Source of the DNA: Verrucomicrobiaceae bacterium
Lineage (GTDB): Bacteria > Verrucomicrobiota > Verrucomicrobiia > Verrucomicrobiales > Verrucomicrobiaceae
Reading direction: 5' to 3'
DNA: 64,000 nucleotides
NCBI GenBank assembly: GCA_016795485.1
Contig: JAEUHM010000044.1
Coordinates: 124,001-188,000, forward strand
Shown: piece after piece, positions 8,455 to 18,600 of the stretch
Numbering within the stretch: position 1 is the stretch's first letter
How the letters are laid out: the number at the start of each line of letters is the position of its first letter
Position numbers and translations under genes: made by a program
Notes under the pieces: generated by a model
The model's input: only the letters and a program-made list of their open reading frames with translations
Databases searched by the model: none
Told to the model about the DNA's origin: nothing

Positions 8455-9186
8455 TCAGCCAGCGCGCAACACAGCCACCAGATGCCGCATCTCGTCTTCT
8501 ATCTCATCCGGCGAGTTCACAGTCTCCGCGATCTCCGCGCGCAAGACCTCGCGGTAGCGCTGCCGCAGCCGATGCACGGCCACTTTGAGCGCGCCTTCGG
8601 TCATGCCGAGTCTATTGGCGAGTTCTTCACGCGGGACCTCCTCGCCGGTCAGCGTGCCTTTGAGTGCCTCGAAGGTCGCTTCGTCCCTTTTCGCGGCAAA
8701 CTCGGCGCGCAGGCGCTTCATTGCGCGATCCAGCACATCGAGCGCCCATCGCCGGTCATAGAGGGCGTCGGCATCCGTTTGCGCCTCCGGCTCCAGCGCA
8801 TAGCGCGCCTCCGGCTCCAGCGCGTCCCATTCGACGAGCTGCTGCCCGCCACCGCGCTTTTGGGCGTTTGCACGGTGAAAATCGTTCGCCAGGAAATGCT
8901 TCAGCGCACCTAGCAAATACGAGCGGAAGCGACCCCGCTTTGGATCAGCCGCTGTGGCTTTTGTTTCCATCATCGTGGCAAAAAAAGCCTGCGTGAGATC
9001 CTGCGCGTCATGTGGCGCATGGCCGCGACGGCGGACAAAAGCATACAGTGGATACCAGTAGTCACGGCAAAGCTCTGACATGGCCCTGTGCGCCCGCGAG
9101 GCATCGCCCCCATACTGCGCTGCCAGCACCACGCTCCAACGCGTGGTGTGAAATTCCCGCGCTCCCGGTGCGATGGAATCGTTCAT
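8455..9186 (-). CDS. Sigma-70 family (ECF-like) RNA polymerase sigma factor
   Basis: The protein has 243 residues from ATG 9186; an in-frame TTG at 9195 is weaker. Region 2 (about 15-100) includes HTTRWSVVLAA, CRDYWYPLYAFVRRRGH and DAQDLTQAFFATMM, a pattern common in large verrucomicrobial ECF-like sigma factors. Region 4 (about 170-225) contains REELANRLGMTEGALKVAVH as the DNA-reading helix. The insert between them (about 115-150) is charged and variable. It is first in the block and directly precedes the split zinc-ribbon kinase. It is the best candidate to read the TGTAACC/TTTCAGGA promoters, an inference from position only. Confidence 0.88.
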   Translation of the reverse strand: MNDSIAPGAREFHTTRWSVVLAAQYGGDASRAHRAMSELCRDYWYPLYAFVRRRGHAPHDAQDLTQAFFATMMETKATAADPKRGRFRSYLLGALKHFLANDFHRANAQKRGGGQQLVEWDALEPEARYALEPEAQTDADALYDRRWALDVLDRAMKRLRAEFAAKRDEATFEALKGTLTGEEVPREELANRLGMTEGALKVAVHRLRQRYREVLRAEIAETVNSPDEIEDEMRHLVAVLRAG

Positions 9187-9245
9187 GCCATCCAATCAAC
9201 ACCACGCGAACGCGAGTCGTCAATGCCCTACATTTCCGTCCCACT

Positions 9246-10118
9246 TCAACCAGATTGCCCAAGACCGCTAAGCGGATGCGCCTTCACCGCGTCCCAGGCC
9301 AGTTGTTGCAGCAGGCTGTTGAGAGCCTCGCCACCGGGGTGTTGGCGCAGTGCCTGCGGACAGGGCAGACCGACGGGCGTGCGGCGGTAAATGACAGCGA
9401 AATGGCAGTAGGCCGTGAGCCATTGCAGCGGTGCGGTGGCATGGCCGATGGCATCGGTGAAGAGGTCATTCTGCTGCTTCAGGCCTGGTGCTTCACCCGC
9501 GATGATTTTCGCCCGCAGCGCCAGCGACGCCTGCCCGACGGGCACGACAAACACCACATCCTTGCCGAGTTGCTTGTTCAACGCTCGCGCATGGTCATCC
9601 ATGCTCTTGTAATACGGCTCATTGATCGAGCGCAGCTCCGCCACGGTTCGTGCGTTCCGGTCCACCGGCTCGGGCTTCTTCTTTTTGTAGTTCACATCAA
9701 AGACATCGAAAGGCAGCCAGAACTCCTGAATGGTCACGCGGATGTCAGGACGGTGCTCAAAGCCCAGCTTGGCGAAGTTTTCGATCCCGTCGTCCGGCAG
9801 GTAGATCGGCGAAAGCGTGAGCACATCCACCCCACCGCCACGCAGGGCCGTTTTGAGCGTGTTTTTGTCATCGGCCACATTCCAGTGCTGATACACATAC
9901 GATCCGCCGATGGAGCTGACGCCCGCCTGTTTGTGATCTTTGATCCCCGCTGATGCGGCCAGCTCCGCCAGCATCTTCGGCATGAACATGTGAAAGCTGT
10001 GCCCGGCTGAGAAGACGCGCTGGCCTTTGAGTTCTGCTGCCGAAAGGCATGCTGCGCCGATGAAAACGACTACGCCGAGCAGAAGTGAGGCAAGTGAGTG
10101 GTGAGAGTTGGTTTTCAT
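9246..10118 (-). CDS. Secreted SGNH/GDSL-hydrolase-like protein
   Basis: The protein has 290 residues with a signal peptide (about 1-28, ending LSAAE). FSAGHSFHMF places a candidate nucleophile at Ser41 in the position of SGNH block I. DAIGHA (222-227) supplies an Asp and His late in the chain, as in block V, although the spacing is DxxxH rather than DxxH. A charged KKKKPEP segment lies mid-chain. The protein probably acts in the periplasm as an esterase or deacetylase. It belongs to an uncharacterised branch and the catalytic assignment is inferred. It is 7 bp downstream of the ceramidase-like gene in the same orientation. Confidence 0.65.
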   Translation of the reverse strand: MKTNSHHSLASLLLGVVVFIGAACLSAAELKGQRVFSAGHSFHMFMPKMLAELAASAGIKDHKQAGVSSIGGSYVYQHWNVADDKNTLKTALRGGGVDVLTLSPIYLPDDGIENFAKLGFEHRPDIRVTIQEFWLPFDVFDVNYKKKKPEPVDRNARTVAELRSINEPYYKSMDDHARALNKQLGKDVVFVVPVGQASLALRAKIIAGEAPGLKQQNDLFTDAIGHATAPLQWLTAYCHFAVIYRRTPVGLPCPQALRQHPGGEALNSLLQQLAWDAVKAHPLSGLGQSG

Positions 10119-10125
10119 GAATGAA

Positions 10126-11589
10126 TCACGGCTTCGCCTTGCTCAGCTCGCCGAGCATCTCGACCAGGGCGTCCACTATCTTCACAGAGGCGTCGAGCTG
10201 CACTTTGTTCACGCCGATCCACGTCTCGTAGCCGCCGAGCTTGTGCTGCGCGGGTGTGGGCAGGTAACCGTGAGCGCCGTTGGCGATGGAGATGTTCATC
10301 AGCGGCTTGAGCGGGCTGCGCTGCTTCAGCTCCAGCCCGATCTCCGCGAACACCTCGAAGGGCATCGTCGCCACCGCGAGATCGCCGATGCGGTGCGTCT
10401 GCACGATCACATCGATCGTCGGCGGCATGTCTGGCGAGGCAAAGGCGAGCACCGTGCTGTAGGTGCTGTAGCGGCTGGTGCTCATCGGCTTGATGCGCCG
10501 AGCCTTCACGGACTCCGCCCACGCGACTTCTTCCTTCGTCGGGTAGCGCCGCTCAAACGTGAGCGTGCGTTGCAGCGAGGTGAGCTTCACATGATCGTGC
10601 CATACGAGCTTCTGGTGAGCCGCGAGCACTTTCTCCGCGCAGAGGTTCGCCACCTCGCGGGCTTTTTCAAAGGGTTGATACTTCTTCTTCGGCTGCGGGC
10701 CGCGTTTCGCCAGTTCCTCGTCGGAGTAGCGCTCCAGGTTGTTCACGTCGCCGCTGGTGCCGTTCGCCATGAGGCCGACAAAGGGCGGATCTTGATGCCG
10801 GTCCACGCCGAGCAACTCGCCCACGCGATCTGCAAACATCGCGAAGTAGTCCGCCGAGATCGTGTTGTCCGTAATGCCGCCGACATAGTGCAAGCCATAC
10901 GAAGCCATCAGCGAGATCGGTTTGCCGGAAGGCGAGCGCACGGAGATGAAGGTGATCTGCGGATCGACCGGCCCCGCGGGCTTTAGCAGGCCTTTGTAGC
11001 CCGGATTCGTATCGACCAGCTCGACATTGTCGTGAGCTCCATACACCGGCGGGCTGCCTGGTTTCAGAAACCAGCGACGATTGAAGACCTGAGTCGGCTC
11101 CTCGGCTGTGCCCCAGGCGATTTGAGCAGGCTCGAGCTGATTGTGCGCTCGCAACACGCTCTCGGCGATGCGCCGCGTGAGATAGGCGCTGAAGTCGTAG
11201 TAAGGCTCGCCCTCGCGCTCCTCCAGCTTCGCACCACCCGTGGTGTGCGAATGAGTCGCCGAGATCACGACGCACTGCGGCGGGATGCCGGTCATTTGCT
11301 CGATGATCTTCTTCGCGCCCGCGGCGACCTCCGCCGAGATGTGCCGCATATCGCACACGACGAGCGCCAGCTTCGCCTGCCCGTCATCGAGCACGAGACA
11401 GCGCGCATGCAGCTCATCATGCACATGCGTCGCGGGCGGACGGCTCGTGCGAATGCGTGGATCGGCACCAATCGGTGGCGTGATGTTGCTCGTCGCGGCT
11501 CCCGCACGGAAAACGGGCGATTCGGCGGCGCAAAGTGAGGTGAAAGCCAAACTGAGGCTGATGACGAGGAGGGTTGGGGGGGGTGTCAT
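10126..11589 (-). CDS. Secreted neutral/alkaline ceramidase-like protein
   Basis: The protein has 487 residues with a signal peptide (about 1-21). AGAATSNITPPIG near residue 30 and ISATHSHTTGG near 110 match the N-terminal signature and the zinc-ligand HSH segment of neutral/alkaline non-lysosomal ceramidases. The length fits the single N-terminal catalytic domain, without the Ig-like C-terminal domain of full ceramidases. Members in this phylum are often annotated ceramidase-like while their substrate is untested, so amide hydrolysis of a sphingolipid or glycoconjugate is a family inference. It lies in a same-strand run of secreted proteins, 6 bp from the next gene. Confidence 0.8.
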   Translation of the reverse strand: MTPPPTLLVISLSLAFTSLCAAESPVFRAGAATSNITPPIGADPRIRTSRPPATHVHDELHARCLVLDDGQAKLALVVCDMRHISAEVAAGAKKIIEQMTGIPPQCVVISATHSHTTGGAKLEEREGEPYYDFSAYLTRRIAESVLRAHNQLEPAQIAWGTAEEPTQVFNRRWFLKPGSPPVYGAHDNVELVDTNPGYKGLLKPAGPVDPQITFISVRSPSGKPISLMASYGLHYVGGITDNTISADYFAMFADRVGELLGVDRHQDPPFVGLMANGTSGDVNNLERYSDEELAKRGPQPKKKYQPFEKAREVANLCAEKVLAAHQKLVWHDHVKLTSLQRTLTFERRYPTKEEVAWAESVKARRIKPMSTSRYSTYSTVLAFASPDMPPTIDVIVQTHRIGDLAVATMPFEVFAEIGLELKQRSPLKPLMNISIANGAHGYLPTPAQHKLGGYETWIGVNKVQLDASVKIVDALVEMLGELSKAKP

Positions 11590-11595
11590 GACGGG

Positions 11596-12180
11596 TTATC
11601 GAACTACAAAAGTGGTTTTCAGCTCCAACGGCTTTTTTTCGCCAAGTTGGTCATCGGTGGGCCAGTTCGTCTGATAGTTGTTTTGAGCCTCGCGCGGCTT
11701 TTCGAGTTGTTTGAAGACCAGCGGCCTCACCAGCCAAGTCACCGTGTAATCACCCGGCGGCAGCTTGCCGAGGTTCAGGGCATCCACTTCGTAATAGGTG
11801 AAGGTTTTGAAGTAGTTCCCCTGCCAGATCGCCTCATGCATCGTGATGGTGAAGGCATTCCCGCTGCGCTCGATCTTCTCGATCCACACGCGGTCGTTGT
11901 CATCGAGCTGGCGCGTGCGAAACAGCAGCCAGTTCTCCTCCGCGGCGGTCACCGCAGGCTTTTTCTCCGCGAGTTCGTCCATCCAATCATCCAGCGATTT
12001 GCCCGCAGGCTTCGGCGAGTGCAGCAGCAGCGCCGTGTCGTTCCATTTGCCCGTGTCACCGCGCACGAGTTGGCGCTGATCGCTTAGCGTGCCGCGTTGG
12101 GAGCGGTCTTTGACAGATTTGAGGACTTCCTGCGAATGCAGCAAGCCGGTCAAAAGGAGGAAAAAGCACGCGAGTTTCAT
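11596..12180 (-). CDS. Small secreted protein of unknown function
   Basis: The protein has 194 residues with a clear signal peptide (about 1-16, FFLLLTGLLHS). The mature part is mixed alpha/beta, with acidic and aromatic content and no cysteine. It includes the motifs NWLLFRTRQLDDNDRVWIEKI and FTYYEVDALNLGKLPPGDY. The second half looks like a beta-sandwich. I do not recognise a family. It sits 6 bp from each neighbour, between the PQQ-propeller and ceramidase-like genes, so it is probably cotranscribed with them and periplasmic. Confidence 0.7.
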   Translation of the reverse strand: MKLACFFLLLTGLLHSQEVLKSVKDRSQRGTLSDQRQLVRGDTGKWNDTALLLHSPKPAGKSLDDWMDELAEKKPAVTAAEENWLLFRTRQLDDNDRVWIEKIERSGNAFTITMHEAIWQGNYFKTFTYYEVDALNLGKLPPGDYTVTWLVRPLVFKQLEKPREAQNNYQTNWPTDDQLGEKKPLELKTTFVVR

Positions 12181-12186
12181 GGCAAG

Positions 12187-13497
12187 TCACTTCTTGTTCT
12201 GGATGCGATACAGCCACGAATACGTGCGGATGAACAAACTGCCTCGCGCGATGGCTGGCGTGGCCCAGGCGACATCGCCGAGGCTGTTTTTGCGCACGAG
12301 CTTGTATTCAGGTCCGTCCTCGATCACCCAGGTTTCGCCGTTTTCGTTCAGCATGAAGACGTGGCCGTTGTAAGCCCACGGCGAGGCGTAAAAGCGTCCG
12401 CCCTTCGTGTTCAGTCTCGTCTTCGGGATGATCTCTTCGCCTGTTTTCGCGTGAAAGCATCCCAGCAGGCCAGAGTCATAACATACAAACAGCCTCTCAC
12501 CGCTGATGAGGTAGCCGGGATGAATGCTGGAGCCGCGTTTCTGCGACCACGCGATGAACTCATTGCTCGTCGCGTCGGCTTGCAGCGAAATATCTCCCTT
12601 CGCGCCCGGTTTGACCGCATACAGCGGTCCGTAGTGATACCCCGCGCCCGCGTAGAGCAGGCCGTGCTTTGAGAGCGGAATCTGGCTCACGAGTCCGGCT
12701 GTGCCGCTGATCTCCCACAGCAGCGCGCCGTCCTCCACCGCGTATGAGCGGATCTTGTTCAGGCCGATCGTCACCAGCTCCGTGCGCTTACCGCTTTCCC
12801 ACGCATAAGGCGTGGACCAAGTGCTTCGTTCCTCGCGAGTGACTCGCCACAGCGTCTTGCCTGTGAGTTTGTCCACCGTTTCGAGAAAGGATGCCTCATC
12901 GTTATCATTCTGAATGAAGACACGGCCGCCATGCAGCACAGGAGACGTGCCGGTGTTCCAGCCATCGCGCATCGGATAGCTCGGCCAGCGACGCTCCCAG
13001 AGTTTTTTGCCGTCCATGTCACAGCAAAACAGGCCGATGTTCGCGAAATACGCATACACACGCTCGCCATCCGTCACCGGCGTCTCGTTGGCGAAAGAGC
13101 TGCGCGGATGCCGCATCTGCGGCGGCACACCTTCATGCGCCGCGAACTCCCACAGCAGCCTCCCCGTTCCAAAATCGAAGCAGTAAAGCATCCAGCGATG
13201 CACCTCGCCGCTGCCAACATGCCCGCCCGGATAGCCACCCACATGCGGCGTCGGCACGTCCTTCTCACCCACCGCCGCCGTGATGAAAACCCTGTCGTCC
13301 CACACAATCGGTGACGACCAGCCCCAGCCCTGCGTCTTCACCTTCCACACCACATTCTCCGTGTCGCTCCACGTCTCCGGCAGCGTCGCGCCCTCACCAA
13401 GCCCATCCGATGCCGCGCCACGAAACTGCGGCCAGTTTTGGGTGTCCGCCGCCCAAACGGACGTGGCGAGGGCAAATGCGAGGAACCCGATTTTCAT
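12187..13497 (-). CDS. Secreted PQQ-like beta-propeller protein (BamB/dehydrogenase-like)
   Basis: The protein has 436 residues with a signal peptide (about 1-16). WPQFRGAASDGLGEG at the mature N-terminus is the usual opening of verrucomicrobial and planctomycetal PQQ-binding-like repeat proteins. Repeated blade motifs follow, such as GRLLWEF, GKKLWERRW, GKTLWRVTREE and GALLWEISG. I see no heme or metal-binding motif, so a scaffold or ligand-binding role is as likely as dehydrogenase activity. An 8-bp stem-loop lies immediately before the start codon. The gene follows the agarase-like gene in the same direction. Confidence 0.8.
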   Translation of the reverse strand: MKIGFLAFALATSVWAADTQNWPQFRGAASDGLGEGATLPETWSDTENVVWKVKTQGWGWSSPIVWDDRVFITAAVGEKDVPTPHVGGYPGGHVGSGEVHRWMLYCFDFGTGRLLWEFAAHEGVPPQMRHPRSSFANETPVTDGERVYAYFANIGLFCCDMDGKKLWERRWPSYPMRDGWNTGTSPVLHGGRVFIQNDNDEASFLETVDKLTGKTLWRVTREERSTWSTPYAWESGKRTELVTIGLNKIRSYAVEDGALLWEISGTAGLVSQIPLSKHGLLYAGAGYHYGPLYAVKPGAKGDISLQADATSNEFIAWSQKRGSSIHPGYLISGERLFVCYDSGLLGCFHAKTGEEIIPKTRLNTKGGRFYASPWAYNGHVFMLNENGETWVIEDGPEYKLVRKNSLGDVAWATPAIARGSLFIRTYSWLYRIQNKK

Positions 13498-13498
13498 G

Positions 13499-13528
13499 GC
13501 GGTCGTGCTTGCTGCTCAAAACGACCGC
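13499..13528 (-). promoter_or_regulatory. Stem-loop abutting the start codon of the propeller gene
   Basis: GCGGTCGT (13499-13506) and ACGACCGC (13521-13528) form a perfect 8-bp stem with a 14-nt loop, one base before the ATG at 13497. It would cover the ribosome-binding site and may limit translation or act as a weak terminator after the agarase-like gene. No T-run is present. Confidence 0.35.
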
Positions 13529-13548
13529 GTGAGGAGGAACTTGCGCGT

Positions 13549-15639
13549 TCACTTCACCCGAAACCGCGGATCGTCCCACGCAAACGGCGGTCGCTTGCCG
13601 AGCAGGAGGTCGTAGATCGTGTGATTCGTCTTCATCATCTCCGCCAGCATGTCCTTCCACGGACGGTCGGCCACGCTCAGCAGGCCGGTGTTGTAGCTTT
13701 CGCCGTTGTATTGGCTGAACCAGCGGCCCGTCGTCGCCTGATCGACCAGCGTGAACCACTCGATGCCGACGATGAAGCCCAGCGCAGCGCTTTGCTCGAC
13801 GTAGTTCCGATACGCCAGCCCGCGTTCGAGCTGCGAGCTGACCTCGCGCCCTCCGATGAGGCCGCTGTCCTTTGGCGAGGCCCAGAAGAACTCGCTCAGC
13901 ATCATCGGCTTGCCCCCGGTCCACTCGTGGTAGCGCTTCAGCGCCGCTGTATCGACACCGAAGGTGTAGTAGTTGTAGCTCACGACATCGAGATGCCTGC
14001 CCATGATGCGGCAGAGCTGCTCGTCCTCGATGGTGATCGGCTGCAGGCGGCTGCCGAGCAGCAGATGATTCGCGTCATGCTGGCGGAAAGCCTTTTCCAC
14101 CTGCGTGAAGTAGGTTTCGAGGAACACGCCGACAAACGCCTTCACGTCCGCCTTCGCCACATCCGTCGTCACCGCGAGCCCTCGATCGATTAATGCATCA
14201 AACGAGGCCGCCGAGGACTGCCAAGCCGTGTTGAAGGCCTCCACGGTGCCGTATTTCGTCTTCAAAGCGGCCACCAGCTCGCGTTTGCAGGCATGCGTGC
14301 CATCGAGCGAGGGAATCACTCGCGGCAGTTCGTCAAAGCGCGGCTCATTCACGATGAACCATCCGATCAGCGTCGGGTCCTGCGCCCGCACCGGCACCTC
14401 GCGGGCGATGTTTTCGGCAATCTTCGCCGCGGTGACCGCATCAAACGGGTCCCACACCTCATGCGCACCCGGAATGCGCTTCACGCCCTCCCACTCATTG
14501 ATCGGCAGATGCGCCACATACGGAAAAGCCGCTTTCGGCACCGGACTGAACGCGCCGATGCTGTTGAAACCCCATTTCGTCACCCGGCTGATCATCCGCG
14601 TGGCATGCGATTCATAGTCATGCGCCGCGCCGAACTTTTTGATCACGTTCGCGATGTAGAATGAAAAATGGTCCGAATTGCCCTCGCGGAAGGCCGATGC
14701 GAACTCGCCCTCGTTTTTCGGCAGCCACTCATAAATGCCCTCGCGGCCCTTCACATAGGTGTAGTCGTCATTCGGCGCAAAACCGCACACACCGAGGTGG
14801 AAGAACACATTCCCATCCGGATCAACCAGCCACGATTTGCCGCTCTGCTTCTCCACATGGAAAAAGCCGGTCTTCTTCAGCCCCAGCGCCTCGCCACTGC
14901 CCGGCAGGCCACCAAAGCGATCCAGCTTCGGCGTCGCGATGCCCGCGTAGTAAGCCTTGTCCGCCTCCACATCGGCCTTCAGCTCTTCGAGCGACTTCAA
15001 CTTGTTCGGAAACACATCCTTCAAGCTCTGGCCGAAGGGATCGATCAACTTTGTCACCGATGCGAGATCCGACGTCACCTTGATCTTCGCCGTCGCGCGA
15101 TCCGGCATCCACGGCACGATGAACTGCCAGTGATACACCGCCCAGTTCCATTCGCGGTTGTCCGTGAGTTGCTGAAACGCGAACTCCGGCGTCGTGATGC
15201 TCAAACTCTGCCCCCGGGCATTTTTCACCGAAAACGTCGTCCCATTCAAACTCGCAATGTGCGGCGGGGAGGCCTTCTCCGCCGGAAAAATGCCCGTTTT
15301 GTCTCCAATCTGCCACGAGCCGCCTTTTGCGAAGCCAATGTCGATGAGCGTCGTCATCTTCCACGACTTCACATCCGTCGGAACACCGCGAAAACTCACT
15401 CCGACCTCATCCTGGGCCACCGAAACGGCACACTCCGCGCCGCCTTCATACTTGACCGTCGCCTGCGCGCCAGCCGCCTTCACCTCGATCACTTTGTGAG
15501 CCGGTTCGAACTCCGGATACGTCAGCGTGAAGCTGCCCAAGCTGCCAGCGTTCATCTCAACACCTTTATCATTGGTCCGCAGGTCAACAGCTAAGGCAGT
15601 GACACTGAGCAACAAAAGTCCAGAACGAATCAGACGCAT
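13549..15639 (-). CDS. Secreted agarase-like glycoside hydrolase (GH50-like, clan GH-A)
   Basis: The protein has 696 residues with a signal peptide (about 1-18). A beta-rich N-terminal domain (to about 240) precedes a TIM barrel opened by KSWLVDPDGNVFFHLG, the hallmark of agarase/porphyranase-type enzymes. Glu432 in VNEPRF is the probable acid/base and Glu583 in LSEFFW the probable nucleophile, giving the retaining GH-A pair. Family assignment to GH50-like rather than GH86 or an uncharacterised clade is uncertain. It should cleave a galactan-type polysaccharide outside the cytoplasm. A short palindrome (CGCCAGTTGGCG, 15642-15653) lies directly before the start. Confidence 0.78.
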   Translation of the reverse strand: MRLIRSGLLLLSVTALAVDLRTNDKGVEMNAGSLGSFTLTYPEFEPAHKVIEVKAAGAQATVKYEGGAECAVSVAQDEVGVSFRGVPTDVKSWKMTTLIDIGFAKGGSWQIGDKTGIFPAEKASPPHIASLNGTTFSVKNARGQSLSITTPEFAFQQLTDNREWNWAVYHWQFIVPWMPDRATAKIKVTSDLASVTKLIDPFGQSLKDVFPNKLKSLEELKADVEADKAYYAGIATPKLDRFGGLPGSGEALGLKKTGFFHVEKQSGKSWLVDPDGNVFFHLGVCGFAPNDDYTYVKGREGIYEWLPKNEGEFASAFREGNSDHFSFYIANVIKKFGAAHDYESHATRMISRVTKWGFNSIGAFSPVPKAAFPYVAHLPINEWEGVKRIPGAHEVWDPFDAVTAAKIAENIAREVPVRAQDPTLIGWFIVNEPRFDELPRVIPSLDGTHACKRELVAALKTKYGTVEAFNTAWQSSAASFDALIDRGLAVTTDVAKADVKAFVGVFLETYFTQVEKAFRQHDANHLLLGSRLQPITIEDEQLCRIMGRHLDVVSYNYYTFGVDTAALKRYHEWTGGKPMMLSEFFWASPKDSGLIGGREVSSQLERGLAYRNYVEQSAALGFIVGIEWFTLVDQATTGRWFSQYNGESYNTGLLSVADRPWKDMLAEMMKTNHTIYDLLLGKRPPFAWDDPRFRVK

Positions 15640-15678
15640 GTCGCCAGTTGGCGCTTTTTCGGCATTCTGCCAAACGAA

Positions 15679-18600
15679 TCATCTCAACTCATGAATCGTC
15701 CCGTGGAGCACGTGGCCGCCGATTTTCAGCTCGTAGCACCACGTCGGAGCCAGATTAGGGATGTCGAGCATCACGGTGCGCTTGTCGTCGCTGAGCTTCA
15801 CGCCTTGAATCGTCAACTCGCGCTCGTCGTAGTGCTTGGAGCCGTAGTTCTTCGTGCGCTTGAGCGTCCAGACCTTCATCGCACAGTCAGTCGGGTCAAT
15901 CAGGTCACTAAACGTCACGCTCAGGGTTCCCTTCTTCGCATTCACCGCTAATGGCACCAGTGCGGGCTTGTTTCCGCGCCGAATGCGGTGAAACCCTCCA
16001 GGCGCAGTCGCGTTCCCAGCCCACGCAAACATCCCGCAGGTGTAAAGCGCTCCATCGCTGCCAAAACGACCACGCATGATGCCGGTGGCGAAGGCGGGCA
16101 TCGGCAGCTCGCACACCGCGCCCTGCCATTTCCCGTTCACCTCCTCATGCGGCACGATGAAAGCCTTCCCGGTGCCGTAGCTGAGATTGAGCAACGAGCC
16201 CCCGAGATTTCCCCACACGTTCTTGGGCACCCAAATCAGCTCGGCGGGGCTGCGATCCTTGTCGTTGGTGATCCAGACCATCGGCGGCTCCATCGCGGCA
16301 TCGGATTCGTCGGTGACACTGGTGTAGCCATACATGTTGCCGTAGAAGCCGCCGACCTTCACGCGGTTGATGCGATTCTTCGGCGTCCAGAAGCCTTCTT
16401 GGTCGGTGACGAAGAAGGTGCCGTCGTCATTGAGGCACACGCCGTTCGCCGCGCGGAAGCCGGTGGCGAGGATGTCTGTCTTCGAGCCATCGGCGCTGAC
16501 CTTCAGCAGCGTGCCATGCTGCGGGATGACGCTATCGAGCGCATGACGACCGCTCTTGGCATAATAAAAGTTGCCCGCAGCATCGGTTTGCAGGCCCATC
16601 GCGAACTCGTGGAAGTGCTCGGTGACCTGCGCGTCGTCGTTGAAGCACTCGATGAAGTCCGTTTCGCCATCCGCGTTCAAATCGACGAGCTTCGCGAGCT
16701 GGTCGCGGCAAAGCACGAAGAGTTCACCATCACGAAACTTCACGCCGAGTGGTTGAAACAGGCCACTGGCGATTCGGCGCCACGTCAACGTGGCGGGCGC
16801 TTTCGCCATCAAGCCATCGACTCGCCACACATCGCCATTCCACATCGCAACGATGGCTGCCTTGCCATCTGGTGTGAAGTCAAAGCCACCGGGGCGCATC
16901 CAGCTTTGAAATGGATTCTCCACGGGCAGCGTGAAGTCATCGGAGACGAACGCGGACTCCTCTTTGCCCGCCACGGAGGTCGTCGTGACGGTTTGCGGCC
17001 ACTGTGTGGGACCGCCTTTCGTCAGCGGAGCCAGATCGAGCGGCGCGGTGAAGTTTTTTGCCATCGTGTCCAGCGATCCCGGATCGACGCGGGAGATGAA
17101 AAAGCGTGCTTGAGCTCCTGAATCGAGCTTGGCGACCCAAAAGCCGTTTTCGCGCTTCAACTCGCCTTCCCCCTTCAACACGACATTCACGCCATCCGGT
17201 GCCACACGCAGGAAAAGCGGCTGTTTGGCGTCGGCGACGTTCACCGTGCGCACGAGGATCGGCGTGGAGCCGTAATCCATCCATGCGGGCGATTCGAGCA
17301 CACGCGTGCCATGAATGCTCGCGGCGATCACGCTTTGGTTTTGATGCTTGTAGAGTCCCTGGAAGCGCAAACCGGCCATCGGGCCGTATCGTTTGCCATC
17401 CTTCGCAATCGCTCGCGTGTCCTTAAATTGACCATCGAGGCTCCAACCGGGCTCGATGGGCATGACGAACTGCTTTTCTCCGATGAGGCTCGTGTGCGTG
17501 CCGTGGCTGCCGTCGAAGGCGATGCCCTTCCAGTCCACAAACGCCCCAGTGCTCGCCGCGGCGACGCGCATCGTGTCGTGATCATAGACCATCCACGCGC
17601 GGCCTTTCGTCACGCCGCCAGGGCCGTCATCGAGGCGGATGGCGATGCCCTTCTGCGCGATGTTGTCCGCAGCGACCTCGAGCGTCCAAAACAGTGCGTT
17701 GCCGAGCTCCATGCGCTGATACGGTGGCAGTGTGGTATCGATCTTTTCGGCCTCGGCTCGGGCGAGACCGCGTGGCAGCGAGGCGAGGTCGATCTCCTTG
17801 AGCTGCGAGAGATTGTGCGGGCGCAGGAAGGTCTCGCGGATGTAATGGATGACCGCATACTTCTGCGCGGTGGTGTATTGCGGCTGCGGCACCATCTGGC
17901 CAAAGCCTTTGGTGAGCGTGAGATACATCGAGAAGGGATCGCTGCCATTTTTGAACTGCCCTTCAGCAAAACGCAGCGCCGTGGGGAGTGACCCCGGCTG
18001 CTCCTTCGTGCCGTGGCAGACCACGCAGAGTGTTTTGTAAATCGTCGCGCCTTCTTCGAGCGTCTTCGCATTCCAACTGCCCACGATCTCCGCATGATCG
18101 CTGCGCTCCAGCGCCTGCACCCAGCCGCTGCCGCCTCCGATGACCGGTTTCCCGCTCGCCTTCGGCGCATGCGTGAAGTCCGGCGTGTTCGCGCCCGCTC
18201 CACCATCTTTGAAGAGCAGCGCGATCTCGGCCTCCGGCAACGCCCGTTGCCAGACCTTCACCACGCTGATTTTCCCATGGGTGAAATCGCCGCCGAAGTT
18301 CGGCGCGGCGCGTCCCACTTTGAAAATAAACTCCTTTGCGTCCGGCCTCGTGAAGTTCGCCTTCTCAGCGATCTGCTTTCCATCCAACCACAACCGCGCA
18401 ACACCACCGCTCGCGGTCAGCACCGCCGTGTGCGGCTTTCCATCGTTCACCTTCGGCGCTGACGTCATCGCGCCGAGCCAGCCGATGTCATACACGAGCT
18501 TCCCGCCGCGAATAAAAAGCGCCTTCGCATTTCGCGGCCACTTGCCCGTCGGAGAGCATTGGGAGAACAAGGTGCCCTGGCCGGTCGCTTCAAACGTCGT

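Noticed and set aside
15642..15653. Rho-independent terminator (short hairpin followed by CTTTTT)
   Set aside because: On the plus strand there is no gene to terminate, and on the minus strand the T-run precedes the hairpin; the stem is only 5 bp.
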